A DNA stretch of 64,000 nucleotides, from assembly GCA_019285715.1 (NCBI GenBank), contig CP079108.1:1875001-1939000 (forward strand). The letters are read 5' to 3'. Positions 18,006 through 28,178 of the stretch are shown here, in pieces. Numbering within the stretch: the first letter of the stretch is position 1; each line of letters begins with the position of its first letter. Below the pieces are notes generated by a model, which saw only the letters and a list, made by a program, of their open reading frames with translations, was not told where the DNA came from and ran no database searches. Position numbers and translations under genes: made by a program. This DNA is from Sphingosinicellaceae bacterium. GTDB taxonomy: Bacteria > Pseudomonadota > Alphaproteobacteria > Sphingomonadales > Sphingomonadaceae.

Positions 18006-19112
18006 GTGTCCGCAGACCAGCCAGTTTTGCCGCCCCCCGGCACTCGCGTCGTCGTTGCGATGTCCGGCGGCGTCGACAGTTCGGTTGTCGCGGCGCTGTG
18101 CGTCGAGGCCGGCTGCGAGACTATTGGCGTGACTTTGCAGCTTTATGACGGAGGAGAAACAATTCGTCCGGGTGCCTGTTGTGCCGGTGCAGACATCCGC
18201 GATGCACGCGGTGTGGCGGCGCGACTCGGGATCGCGCACTATGTCCTCGACTATGCCAGCGCCTTTCAAGCCGCTGTAATCGACGAATTTGCCGACAGTT
18301 ATGCCGCGGGCCGGACCCCGGTGCCGTGCGTGACCTGCAACCGCACGGTCAAGTTTCGCGACTTGCTGAGCGTCGCCCGCGATCTTGGAGCCGATGCGCT
18401 CGCGACCGGGCACTATGTCCGCCGTGTCGAAGGCTCCGGCGGTCCGGAACTGTGGCGCGGCGTCGACCCTGCCAAGGACCAGAGCTATTTCCTCTACGCG
18501 ACGACCCGTAACCAGCTCGACTATCTGCGCTTCCCGCTCGGCGGCTTGAGCAAGGCCGTCGTCCGCGGCCACGCCACACGCCTCGGCCTCGCAGTCGCCG
18601 CCAAGCCCGACAGCCAGGATATCTGCTTCGTCCCCGGCGGCGATTATGCGGCGGTGGTCGGCAAGCTGCGGCCCGACGCGGTCGCGCCCGGCGAGATCGT
18701 CGACCTGGGTGGCAGCGTCGTCGGCAGCCACGACGGCCTGATCAACTTCACCGTCGGCCAGCGGCGCGGCATCCGGGTCGGCGGGTCGCCGGCACCGCTG
18801 TACGCCGTCCGCCTCGAGCCCGAGACGCGCCGGCTGGTGGTCGGGCCGCGCGAGGCGCTGGCGGTGTCCGGCGTGGCGCTCGAGGATATCAACTGGCTCG
18901 GCAGTGCGCCGCCCCGCGACGGCGAGCCGCTGAGCGTCAAGGTGCGATCGATGGCGATGCCGGTGTTGGCGACGCTCGCGGGCTGCGGGCTCGTCTTCGC
19001 CGCTCCCGAATACGGAGTTTCGCCAGGGCAGGCGGCAGTCTTCTATGCCGGCGACCGCGTGCTCGGTGGCGGCACGATCGTCGCGACGCAAAATGCGATG
19101 CTTGCGGCCTGA
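18006..19112 (+). CDS. mnmA: tRNA-specific 2-thiouridylase MnmA
   Basis: 368 aa from a GTG at 18006. MnmA thiolates U34 of tRNA(Lys), tRNA(Glu) and tRNA(Gln). Seen: PP-loop [17 protein letters not shown] at about 15-31, the first catalytic Cys region [31 protein letters not shown], and [14 protein letters not shown] with the second Cys region, then a C-terminal barrel. The variable GACCAGADI insertion replaces the usual length at this point. It is divergent from sciP. Confidence 0.95.
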   Translation: MSADQPVLPPPGTRVVVAMSGGVDSSVVAALCVEAGCETIGVTLQLYDGGETIRPGACCAGADIRDARGVAARLGIAHYVLDYASAFQAAVIDEFADSYAAGRTPVPCVTCNRTVKFRDLLSVARDLGADALATGHYVRRVEGSGGPELWRGVDPAKDQSYFLYATTRNQLDYLRFPLGGLSKAVVRGHATRLGLAVAAKPDSQDICFVPGGDYAAVVGKLRPDAVAPGEIVDLGGSVVGSHDGLINFTVGQRRGIRVGGSPAPLYAVRLEPETRRLVVGPREALAVSGVALEDINWLGSAPPRDGEPLSVKVRSMAMPVLATLAGCGLVFAAPEYGVSPGQAAVFYAGDRVLGGGTIVATQNAMLAA

Positions 19113-19227
19113 AGCTCGGGCGGCGTGTCAGCAATCACCGTCAACCGATTGACGCTGTCGGCGAATTGACGGTCCGAAGCGTCGGTAATGTGACACCTCA
19201 GGTGCTGCTTCCCTAGGAACGGTCGCT

Positions 19228-19243
19228 TGGCACGGACCTTGCG
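19228..19243 (+). promoter_or_regulatory. Sigma-54 promoter of the flagellar operon
   Basis: TGGCACG at 19228-19234 and TTGC at 19239-19242 match the -24/-12 consensus (TGGCACG-N4-TTGC), with GG and GC 12 bases apart. Transcription would start near 19254, about 17 bases before the activator-gene start. It precedes the FlbD-like gene and fliE, as expected for class II flagellar promoters. Confidence 0.85.
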
Positions 19244-19270
19244 AAGCATGTCCCGAAGAGGGGCACCGCG

Positions 19271-20439
<1,169 letters not shown>

Positions 20440-20443
<4 letters not shown>

Positions 20444-20775
20444 GCGCGGCAATCGGCGGCGCGATCGGCGGCTTCGACAGCAGCGCGGTCCTCGTCCTCC
20501 GCGCCCAGATCCTTGCCAAGAACGCTGCACTCGCGCCGGCGAAGGCGACCCCGCCGCAGGGCTTCGCCGCCGCCATCGACACCGCGCTCCAGTCGGTCAA
20601 CGGCGCACAAACTGCAGCCGGCAGCGCCAGCGCCGCTTATGAACGCGGCGACACGGCCGATATCGCAAGTGTGATGCTCGCCCGCCAGAAGGCCTCGATC
20701 GGCTTCGAGGCGACCCTCCAGGTCCGCAACAAGCTTCTCGCCGCCTATCGCGACGTGATCAGCATGCCGGTATGA
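20440..20775 (+). CDS. fliE: Flagellar hook-basal body protein FliE
   Basis: 111 aa. FliE links the MS ring to the rod. The C-terminal half has the FliE pattern: GDTADIASVMLARQKASIGFEATLQVRNKLLAAYRDVI, quoted here as separate segments GDTADIASVMLARQKASIGF and RNKLLAAYRDVI. The start overlaps the activator stop by four bases and the stop overlaps fliF. Confidence 0.92.
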
Positions 20776-22304
20776 CTGCGCTCGCGCTCAGCGACCTGCG
20801 CAGCGGCGGCGCATTGCGGCTGCGCTTCGAGCGTCTGATCGCGCAGCCCGCGATCAAGCGCACGCTGCCGTGGATCGCGGTCGCGGTCGGGATCGTCGTC
20901 CTGGTCGCGGTCGTGCTGTCGCTCAGGGGCCGGGACTGGACCGCGGTCTATCCGGGCCTCGCCGAAGCCGACAAGTCCGCGGTCGTCGAGGCGCTGCGCG
21001 TCGCCGCCTTCGACGTCTCGATCGACACCGACACCGGTGCCGTCCGCGTGCCCGCCGACCGGGTCGCTGCGGCGCGGATATTGCTCGCCGGGCAGGGCCT
21101 GCCGAAAGCCGCGCCGAGCGGAGCCGCGATGCTCGACGCGATGCCGCTCGGCACCAGCCGCGCCGTGGAGGGCGCCCAGCTGAAGGCGGCGCAGGAGCAC
21201 GACCTCGCTGCCAGTATCGAGCTGATCGACGCCGTCGAGCACGCCCAGGTCCACCTCGCCGCGCCAGAACCGTCGGTGTTCATCCGCGACCATGCAGCGC
21301 CGTCGGCCTCGGTGCTGGTGACGCTGGCGCGGGGCCGCACGCTCAGCGACGCGCAGGTCCGCGCCGTCGTCCACCTCATTGCGTCCGGTGTTGCGGGTCT
21401 CGACCCCGAACGGGTCAGCGTCGTCGACCAGACCGGCACGTTGCTGACCACCGAGGCCGGCGGCGAGCTTGGCGAGTCCGGGCGCATGCTCGACGTCGAG
21501 GCGCGGACCGCCGCCACCGTTCGCCAGCGCATCGTCGCGCTGCTGACGCCGATCCTGGGACGCGACAATTTCTCCGCGCAAGTCACCGCCGACCTCGACT
21601 TCGCCGAGAACGCCGCGACCCGCGAAAGCTACGACAAGGGCGCGCTGACCAGCGAGCAGGGCAGCAACACCACGGAGACCCCGCCACCGCCGGCGCGCGG
21701 CATCCCCGGCGCGCTGTCGAACACCGTGCCCCAGGCGGCGCAGGTCTCGATGACCCCGCCCGCCGCGCTGCCGGCACCGGCAGCCCCCGGCCCGCAGGGC
21801 AGCTCGACCTTCGCGCGCAACTTCGAGGTCGGCAAGGCGGTGTCCGTCACCCGCGCCGTGCCGGGCCAGCTGCGCCGCCTGTCGGTCGCGGTCGTCGTCC
21901 GCAGCGACGCGCTCGGCACCACCAAGGGGCAGGCGGCACAGCTCGCGTCGCTGACCGCGCTGGTCAAGGGGGCGGTCGGCTATGACGGCCGGCGCGGCGA
22001 TGTCGTCACCGTCGCCGGGCGGCCGTTCGTCGATGTGGACGCGACCGGCGAGACCGCGTGGTGGCGGCCGGTCGCGAGCCAGGCAGCACAGGGAATGCTC
22101 ATCCTCGCCGGCTTCGCGATGCTGGTCTTCGGCATTGGACGGCCGTGGCTGCGCTCCCGCATCGCCCCGGCAGTCGCGCCGGAAATCGTTGAGGACGTGC
22201 CCCAGTTGCTCGATTATTCCGGCAAGCTGGCCGAGGCCCGGGCGCTCGTCGGCAGCGACTCTGCGCGCGCCGCCGCGGTCGTCCGCGGGATGATCCGCGC
22301 ATGA
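20772..22304 (+). CDS. fliF: Flagellar MS-ring protein FliF
   Basis: 510 aa. Two membrane spans bracket a periplasmic YscJ/FliF ring-forming domain: PWIAVAVGIVVLVAVVLSL (about 33-51) and GMLILAGFAMLVFGIG near residue 435. Family segments seen are YPGLAEADKSAVVEAL, AARILLAGQGLPK and VSVVDQTGTLL. The Pro/Ala-rich linker at about 290-330 is typical. The cytoplasmic tail after the second span binds FliG and is short. Start overlaps fliE by four bases. Confidence 0.95.
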   Translation: MTALALSDLRSGGALRLRFERLIAQPAIKRTLPWIAVAVGIVVLVAVVLSLRGRDWTAVYPGLAEADKSAVVEALRVAAFDVSIDTDTGAVRVPADRVAAARILLAGQGLPKAAPSGAAMLDAMPLGTSRAVEGAQLKAAQEHDLAASIELIDAVEHAQVHLAAPEPSVFIRDHAAPSASVLVTLARGRTLSDAQVRAVVHLIASGVAGLDPERVSVVDQTGTLLTTEAGGELGESGRMLDVEARTAATVRQRIVALLTPILGRDNFSAQVTADLDFAENAATRESYDKGALTSEQGSNTTETPPPPARGIPGALSNTVPQAAQVSMTPPAALPAPAAPGPQGSSTFARNFEVGKAVSVTRAVPGQLRRLSVAVVVRSDALGTTKGQAAQLASLTALVKGAVGYDGRRGDVVTVAGRPFVDVDATGETAWWRPVASQAAQGMLILAGFAMLVFGIGRPWLRSRIAPAVAPEIVEDVPQLLDYSGKLAEARALVGSDSARAAAVVRGMIRA

Positions 22305-23293
22305 TCCAGATGCCGCTGTCGGGCGCCCAGAAATGCGCGGTGCTGCTGCTCCTCCTCGACGAGGGCGCAGCGGCGGCGCTGCTCCGCGGCCTCGAGCCGC
22401 ACGAGGTCCGGGCCGTCGGCGACGCCATGGTCTCGGTCGCCGAGATCGACCCGCGCGCTATCGACGCCGTGCTCGATGACTTCCTCGCCGCGCATTCGGA
22501 AGTCGCCGCGCTCGGCCGCGACGGCGCGCAGCTTCGCGACGTGATGACCCAGGCGTTCGGCGCACCGCGCGCCGCGACCGTGCTCGATCGCCTCGGGCCG
22601 TCGGTCACCGCGCCGCCGTTCGCCGGGCTGGCGTGGGCCGAACCCGCGCAGATCGCCGCGCTGATCGCCGCCGACCACCCCCAGGTCGGCGCCGTCATCC
22701 TCGCGCATTTGCCCGCCGAGATCGCGTCGGTGGTCGTCGCCGCGCTTCCCCCCGAGGTGCAGGCCAGCGTCCTCGTCCGCCTCGCCCGCCTCGGCCCGGT
22801 GTCGACCGCGACGATCGCCCGCCTCGAAGCCGACGTCGAGCAGCAGCTTCGCGAACTCGTCGCCGCACAGCCACCGGAGGGACGCGGCGGTACCGCAGCC
22901 GCCGCCAAGCTCGTCGGTCAGGTCACCGATCCGACCAAGTTGCTCGAGGTCCTGCGCGGCGTCGATGCCGAACTCGGCGACGCCATCGCCGAGCAGTTGT
23001 TCGTCTTCGCCGACCTGATCCGCATCGACTCTCGCGGCCTCCAGGCGATCGTCCGCGAGGCCGATCCCGAAATCCTCGTCGTCGCGCTCGAAGGTGCCGA
23101 CGCAGCGCTCCGTGCCCACATTTTCGCCGCCATGTCGCAGCGCGCCGCCGCCCAGATCGAGGACGAACTGGCCTCGCTCGCCCCCCTCAAGCGCGAGGAA
23201 GTCACCGCCGCGCAGGCGAAGATCGCCGCCGGAGTCCGCCGCCTCGCCGAGAACGGCGCCCTGATGCTGCCGGGGGGTGCCGGGTATGTCTGA
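22301..23293 (+). CDS. fliG: Flagellar motor switch protein FliG
   Basis: 330 aa. FliG on the MS ring transmits torque from the stator and sets rotation direction. Seen: N-terminal SGAQKCAVLLLLLDEGAAAAL, the middle segment ADHPQVGAVILAHLPAE (DHPQ in place of EHPQ), and the C-terminal LFVFADLIRIDSRGLQAIVRE with charged torque-helix residues. The N-terminus overlaps fliF by four bases and the stop overlaps the fliH start by eight. Confidence 0.95.
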   Translation: MIQMPLSGAQKCAVLLLLLDEGAAAALLRGLEPHEVRAVGDAMVSVAEIDPRAIDAVLDDFLAAHSEVAALGRDGAQLRDVMTQAFGAPRAATVLDRLGPSVTAPPFAGLAWAEPAQIAALIAADHPQVGAVILAHLPAEIASVVVAALPPEVQASVLVRLARLGPVSTATIARLEADVEQQLRELVAAQPPEGRGGTAAAAKLVGQVTDPTKLLEVLRGVDAELGDAIAEQLFVFADLIRIDSRGLQAIVREADPEILVVALEGADAALRAHIFAAMSQRAAAQIEDELASLAPLKREEVTAAQAKIAAGVRRLAENGALMLPGGAGYV

Positions 23294-23852
23294 CGCGATG
23301 CTCGCGCCGCTATCGACACTGTGGAGCGCGATGTCGCCCGCGCGACCCGCCGTGACACCGCCGGTGGATGTCGGCGCGATCGCCGCTGCCGCCGAGGCGC
23401 AGGGCTTCGCGCGCGGCCGGGACGAGGTGGACGCCGCACTCGCGCCGGCATTCACGACTCTGGCCGCAGCCGTGGCCGCTCTCGACGCCGCGCTGGTCAT
23501 CGACCCGGCGACGCTGCAGCCGTTGTTCGTCGACCTCGTCACGCGCATCGCGTCGGCGGTCGTTGGGGGCGAGCTTCGTCAGTCGGGCGATGCGGTCGAG
23601 CGGCTGGTCGCCGAGGCTCTCGGAGCGGTCGAGGGTGGTAGCGAGGCGACGCTGCATCTCAGCGCCGATGATGCCTCATTCTTCCGTCATCCCCGCCTTC
23701 GCGGGGATGACGGGGAAGATAGTGGCAGTGACCTCCCCCGCATCGTCATCGACCCCGACCTCGCCCCCGGCGAAATCCGCGTCGAGACCGCCACCCACGT
23801 CTTCGCCGCGTCGCTCGACGCTCGCCTCGCCGCGATCGTCGGTGCCCTGTGA
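23286..23852 (+). CDS. fliH: Flagellar export apparatus protein FliH
   Basis: 188 aa from ATG 23286 (a GTG three codons earlier is possible). FliH tethers and restrains the FliI ATPase. The order and the C-terminal half (ADDASFF, then LPRIVIDPDLAPGEIRVET) fit; the N-terminal helical region is Ala-rich. Between these halves sits FRHPRLRGDDGEDSGSD, which is translated from a palindromic repeat at 23681-23718, apparently an in-frame insertion. The GTG start of fliI overlaps its stop. Confidence 0.8.
   Translation: MSDAMLAPLSTLWSAMSPARPAVTPPVDVGAIAAAAEAQGFARGRDEVDAALAPAFTTLAAAVAALDAALVIDPATLQPLFVDLVTRIASAVVGGELRQSGDAVERLVAEALGAVEGGSEATLHLSADDASFFRHPRLRGDDGEDSGSDLPRIVIDPDLAPGEIRVETATHVFAASLDARLAAIVGAL
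23681..23718. repeat. Short palindromic repeat inside fliH
   Basis: Core arms GTCATCCCCGC (23686-23696) and GCGGGGATGAC (23701-23711) with four bases between, flanked by CTTCC and GGAAG. It resembles the arms of the type A intergenic palindromes and is read through in frame as RHPRLRGDDG. Confidence 0.9.
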
Positions 23853-25168
23853 CCGCAACCGCAGCCCTCGCCGAGCTCGCCCGCGACGCCGTTCCCGGCC
23901 CGCCGCCCGGCCCGCGCATCGGCGGCCGCGTCCTTGCCTACGACGGGCTGACCATCGACTGCACCGGCCTCGCCAGCCGCGTCGGCGCGATCTGCAGCGT
24001 CGGCAGCCAGCACATTCCCGCCGAGGTCATCGGCTTCCGCGACGGCCGGACCCTGCTGATGGGCCTCGCCCAGCCCGGCGCGCTACTCCCCGGAGCGGCG
24101 GTCCTGCCGCTCGCCGACGCCGCGCGCGTTTCGGTCGGCGAGGCGCTGCTCGGGCGCATCCTCGATGGGGGCGGGCGACCACTCGACGGCGGCCCTGTCC
24201 CGCGCACCGAGACGCGGGTGCCCCTCGATCCGCCCGCTATCAATCCGCTGCGCCGCTCTGCGGTCCGTGAGGTCCTCGACTGCGGCGTCCGCACGATCAA
24301 CGCGCTGCTCACCCTCGGGCGCGGGCAACGGGTGGGCATCATGGCGGGCAGCGGCGTCGGCAAGTCGGTGCTGCTCGGCCAGATCGCGCGCTACTCCGCG
24401 GCCCAGGTCGTGGTCGTCGCGCTGATCGGCGAGCGCGGCCGCGAGATCGGCGATTTCGTCGCCAGCCAGCTCGACGCGAAGTCCCGCGCCCGCACGCTCG
24501 TCATCGCCGTCGCTGCCGACGACGCGCCGCTGCTCCGCGTCCGCGGCGTCATGCGCGCGCATGCCGTGGCCGAGCACTTCCGCGCGCAAGGCCGCCACGT
24601 CCTGCTCATCGTCGACAGCCTGACCCGCGTTGCGCACGCCCAGCGCGAGATCGGCGCGGCATTGGGCGAAGGCCTCGGCGCCCGCGGCTATCCGCCGTCC
24701 GCGATCGGCCTGCTGCCGCGCCTCGTCGAGCGCGCCGGCAACGACGCCGAGACCGGCGGCTCGGTGACCGCGATCTACACCGTGCTGGCGGACGGCGACG
24801 ACATGAACGACCCCGTCGTCGATGCGGCGCGCGGCGTCCTCGACGGCCACATCGTGCTGTCGCGCGCTACCGCCCAGCTCGGGATCTACCCGGCGATCGA
24901 CATCGCCGCGTCGGTCAGCCGCTCGATGCACGACCTCGTCGAGCCCAGCCACGCCGCCGCCGCCGCCAAGTTCCGCCGCGCCCAGGCGCTGATCGACGCC
25001 AACCGCGACCTCGTCCTGATGGGCGCCTACGCCCCCGGTCACGACGCCGCGCTCGACGCAGCACTGTCCGCCCGCGAGGCGATGGAGGCGTTCCGCACCC
25101 AGCCCCGTAGCGAGCGCGCCGGCTTCGCCGCCTCGGTGGCCGCCCTCCACGCCGCGGTGCCGGGATGA
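23849..25168 (+). CDS. fliI: Flagellum-specific ATPase FliI
   Basis: 439 aa from a GTG overlapping fliH. Related to the F1 beta subunit; it energises the flagellar type III export. Seen: Walker A AGSGVGKS at about 166-173, LIGERGREIGDFV, Walker B region VLLIVDSLTRVAHAQREIG, and GSVTAIYTVLADGDDMNDPV. The C-terminal VEPSHAAAAAKFRRAQALIDAN region is as in relatives. Confidence 0.95.
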   Translation: MTATAALAELARDAVPGPPPGPRIGGRVLAYDGLTIDCTGLASRVGAICSVGSQHIPAEVIGFRDGRTLLMGLAQPGALLPGAAVLPLADAARVSVGEALLGRILDGGGRPLDGGPVPRTETRVPLDPPAINPLRRSAVREVLDCGVRTINALLTLGRGQRVGIMAGSGVGKSVLLGQIARYSAAQVVVVALIGERGREIGDFVASQLDAKSRARTLVIAVAADDAPLLRVRGVMRAHAVAEHFRAQGRHVLLIVDSLTRVAHAQREIGAALGEGLGARGYPPSAIGLLPRLVERAGNDAETGGSVTAIYTVLADGDDMNDPVVDAARGVLDGHIVLSRATAQLGIYPAIDIAASVSRSMHDLVEPSHAAAAAKFRRAQALIDANRDLVLMGAYAPGHDAALDAALSAREAMEAFRTQPRSERAGFAASVAALHAAVPG

Positions 25169-25488
25169 ACCGGCTCGCGCGCCTCCGCACGATCCGCACG
25201 GTCGAGCTCAATCGCGGCCTGCGCAGCCTCGCCGACGCCCAGCGCCGCGTCGGGCAACTGGCCGACATGCAGTTCCGGATCGGGCGCCTCGGTGCCGAAT
25301 TGCCGGCCGGCGACACCGTCGGCGCGCGCAAGGCCGCTTCCGCAGGCCTCGTCCGCCTCGACGAGGCCGCTGGGCAGGTCGCGACCGCGCTCGACGGGGT
25401 CCGCGGCCTGCGCGACGGCGCGATGCTGGCCGCGGCGCGCCTCCGCGTTCGGGTCGATGTCGTCGACCAAGCGATGGCCCGCCGATGA
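25165..25488 (+). CDS. fliJ: Flagellar export chaperone-like FliJ
   Basis: 107 aa, all helical with heptad-like Leu/Arg/Ala spacing (LARLRTIRTVELNRGLRSLA, LRVRVDVVDQAMARR), so a coiled coil. FliJ is poorly conserved, so assignment rests on size, coiled-coil character and place between fliI and fliK with four-base overlaps at each side. Confidence 0.7.
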   Translation: MNRLARLRTIRTVELNRGLRSLADAQRRVGQLADMQFRIGRLGAELPAGDTVGARKAASAGLVRLDEAAGQVATALDGVRGLRDGAMLAAARLRVRVDVVDQAMARR

Positions 25489-26876
25489 ACATCGCAGCCA
25501 GCCTGCCTGCGCTGTCGACGGACGTGGCGATTCCTGGCGTCGCGCCGACCGCGACAGCCGAGTTTCCCGTGCTGTTCGCGGCACTGGTATCGGCTCCGGT
25601 GCCAATCTCCACCTCCGTGCCGCTACCGATTCCCACGCCCCCCACCGCGATTTCGCTGCCGGTGAACATTGTGCCTGCGGAACTGGACGCCGGCGCCAAG
25701 CCGCAACCCGGGCATGATGATCCGGACGCGGACGCGGACGTCGATCCGGACGTCCTGCCGACCCCTGTTGCCGATCTTCTGCTGCTGGCGGTCCCGGCGA
25801 TTGCCGTGCTGCTGATCGGCTCGCCTGCGACATCGATCGAGCCGAAGCCTTCGGCCATCGCGATCCCGGTTGATGTGCCGTCGGTTTCGCCGTTCGTGCG
25901 AACTGCTGCGTCGCCACCGCCAGCGTCCGGCGAGACAGCGACGTTGCAAACCGTGTTCGCGCGGCCCAGGTCGCGCCTTCCGGTCCGAGCGGCTGAAGCC
26001 ATCGTGGCCGGCGCGCTCGAGTTGGCTCGGCCTACCGCAAAGCTTGAGCCAAGGTTGCTCGCCACGCCTGCTCCTGCCGAGCCGCCAGCGCAGCCGGTCA
26101 TCGGCGGCCCTGCCGGCGTTCCAGTCGCTGCGCCGGATCTCGTACCCCAACCAGTCACGGTCCAGCAGACGACGACAGAGCTCTCGCCGGTAGCGCCAGC
26201 GGTCACCGCACCGAGTGGTCTGCCGGTTGCCACTCCGGCTCCAGCCGCCACGGCAATTGCTGTAACTGCCGGACCTGTCGCCGCATCGCCCGCGACCGTC
26301 TCCGTCACCCCGGTTCCTACATCCGAAACACGAGCCACGACGTCCCAAATGTCGCGCCCGCTCCGCAGCCGCGACCAGCCCACCGACCTCGCCCTGCCGC
26401 AGTCGACGCCTGCCTTCGCGACATCCGAGGCTCCCCACGATGTCGCCCCATCGCTCGCGACCACCGCCCCTCGCGCGACCGGCCACGACCCAGCCCCGTT
26501 TCCCATCACCGCCCACATCGTCGACACGGGCCCAGGCAGCTTCGACCTCGCCACCGACCGGCTTGGCGCAGTCCGCGTCGCGATCGAGGCGCGCGACACG
26601 CGCGTCGGCGTCCAGTTCACCGTCGATACTTCCGCCGCCGCGAGCCTCCTCGGAGCGCAGCCCTCTCGCCTTGCCGATGCCGTCGCAACCAGCGGCAATA
26701 GCTTTGACGGGGTCTCGGTCGACGTGCGCAGCGGAGGCGGAAACGCCAACGCCAATGCCAGCGAGGGCGGGGGTGGGGGTGGCCGCCCACCCGCCGAGCG
26801 CCGCGATCCCGCACGCACCGCCGCGCTCGAACCCCGCCCGCTCCCCCGCGCCCTCCGCGCCGACCGCTACGCCTGA
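25485..26876 (+). CDS. fliK: Flagellar hook-length control protein FliK
   Basis: 463 aa. A long Pro/Ala/Thr-rich disordered N-terminal ruler (about 1-340) precedes a C-terminal domain of Flg_hook type (GSFDLATDRLGAVRVAIEAR, VGVQFTVDTSAAASLLGA, LADAVATSGNSFDGVSVDVR). FliK measures hook length and switches export specificity through FlhB. Low-complexity N-terminus is expected. ATGA overlap with fliJ. Confidence 0.82.
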   Translation: MNIAASLPALSTDVAIPGVAPTATAEFPVLFAALVSAPVPISTSVPLPIPTPPTAISLPVNIVPAELDAGAKPQPGHDDPDADADVDPDVLPTPVADLLLLAVPAIAVLLIGSPATSIEPKPSAIAIPVDVPSVSPFVRTAASPPPASGETATLQTVFARPRSRLPVRAAEAIVAGALELARPTAKLEPRLLATPAPAEPPAQPVIGGPAGVPVAAPDLVPQPVTVQQTTTELSPVAPAVTAPSGLPVATPAPAATAIAVTAGPVAASPATVSVTPVPTSETRATTSQMSRPLRSRDQPTDLALPQSTPAFATSEAPHDVAPSLATTAPRATGHDPAPFPITAHIVDTGPGSFDLATDRLGAVRVAIEARDTRVGVQFTVDTSAAASLLGAQPSRLADAVATSGNSFDGVSVDVRSGGGNANANASEGGGGGGRPPAERRDPARTAALEPRPLPRALRADRYA

Positions 26877-26884
26877 GGTAAGCC

Positions 26885-27376
26885 ATGGCCGACCCTGACC
26901 CCAAGGCGAAGAAGGCCGGCAAGGGCGGTGCCGCGCTCAAGGTCCTGCTGATCGTCGGCGCGTTTGGCGGCGGGGCCGCGGCGGGTGGCCTCGGCGCGGT
27001 GATGGCGTTCGACGCGATGCCCGGCAAACTTGGGCTCGGCGCCCCGTCGCACGAGACGTCGAAGCTCGAATATGTCGAACTCGACAACGCCTTCACCTCG
27101 AACCTCGTCGACACCGGGCGGTTCCTGCAGCTGCGGATCGCGGTCTCGACCACCGGCGGCCCGAGCACGGTCGCGGCGCTCCAGCAGCACAAGCTGGCGA
27201 TCGTCTCCGCCGTTCTCGGGGTCCTCGGCGACCTGTCGGAGGCCGACGTCGCGGGCGGACCGGCCAAGGCCAAGCTGCGCCTCAAGCTCCGCGAAACCGT
27301 CGACAGCGTGCTCCGCCAGAAGGCGAATGTCGCCGGTATCGACGAGGTCTTCCTGACCAGCCTGGTCGTCCAGTGA
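26885..27376 (+). CDS. fliL: Flagellar basal-body-associated protein FliL
   Basis: 163 aa. Short basic N-terminus (DPKAKKAGKG), one membrane span (LKVLLIVGAFGGGAAAGGL) and a periplasmic domain with VELDNAFTSNLVDTGRFLQL and the C-terminal VAGIDEVFLTSLVVQ, all FliL-like. FliL supports stator function. GAGG stands seven bases upstream of the start. Confidence 0.92.
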   Translation: MADPDPKAKKAGKGGAALKVLLIVGAFGGGAAAGGLGAVMAFDAMPGKLGLGAPSHETSKLEYVELDNAFTSNLVDTGRFLQLRIAVSTTGGPSTVAALQQHKLAIVSAVLGVLGDLSEADVAGGPAKAKLRLKLRETVDSVLRQKANVAGIDEVFLTSLVVQ

Positions 27377-27386
27377 ACGACGTCCA

Positions 27387-28178
27387 ATGAACGACGGGGC
27401 CCCCCGCATTACCGCCGGCTACGATGACGCCGCGCCGCGTGAAATTGTCTTCCCGCCCGCCTCGCGTCGCTCCGAACCGGCGCTGCGCGAGGTCGACGCC
27501 GTCGCGCTCGGCAAGTCGCTGGCGGCAAGGCTCGGGGCCCTGTGCGATATCGCCGCGACCGCCGCCCCAGCCTCCGGAGAACCCCTCGCGATGAGCTGGT
27601 GGCAATCCGAGGAAGGCGCATTGTTCGGTATCGGCGGCGGCGCGAAGCTCGCGTCCGCGTTGCTCAACCGCCAGTGCGGCGGCGCGTTCGAGGAGGACGG
27701 CGCACCGGTATCGTCGCACGCGCTCCGCTGCCTCGGCGAACTGGTCGTGCAGCTGCGGGCCGCGCTGATGCCCGATGCGACCGGCTGGACGCCCGTGAAA
27801 TCCGACCTGCCGGCGGAGAGCTTCACCGTCACCCTCGGCACCGTCCGCGACCGCATCGACCTCGTCGCCCAGGCCCCGGCGCAACCGGCCTGCGCCCCCG
27901 TCGATCACTCGGAGTGGCGCGCGCAGTTGCGCCGCGTCCTCGGCGGGTTGGCGATCCCGGTGCGGCTGGTGCTCCACGAGGGCAATGTCGCGGTGCGCGC
28001 CGCCCGCGCCTTCAAGGTCGGCGACGTGCTGCCGATCGCCACCGCGCACGAGGTCGGCCTGCGCATCGGCAGCCACGCGCTCGCGCGCGGCCACATCATC
28101 GACGCCGACACCGGCAGCCCTCGCGTCCGCATCGTCGCACGCTCGCGCCGGACGCCCGCTTTTGGAGACCAGGCATGA
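27387..28178 (+). CDS. fliM: Divergent flagellar motor switch protein FliM
   Basis: 263 aa, shorter than the usual 320 or more. A C-terminal SPOA-like domain is recognisable (AIPVRLVLHEGNVAVRAARA, FKVGDVLPIATAHEVGLRIG), and place between fliL and fliN supports FliM. Two normal features are missing: the N-terminal CheY-binding motif (LSQxEIDALL type) and a clear GGxGR motif in the middle domain. The middle portion is short and divergent. The stop overlaps the fliN ATG. Confidence 0.72.
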   Translation: MNDGAPRITAGYDDAAPREIVFPPASRRSEPALREVDAVALGKSLAARLGALCDIAATAAPASGEPLAMSWWQSEEGALFGIGGGAKLASALLNRQCGGAFEEDGAPVSSHALRCLGELVVQLRAALMPDATGWTPVKSDLPAESFTVTLGTVRDRIDLVAQAPAQPACAPVDHSEWRAQLRRVLGGLAIPVRLVLHEGNVAVRAARAFKVGDVLPIATAHEVGLRIGSHALARGHIIDADTGSPRVRIVARSRRTPAFGDQA

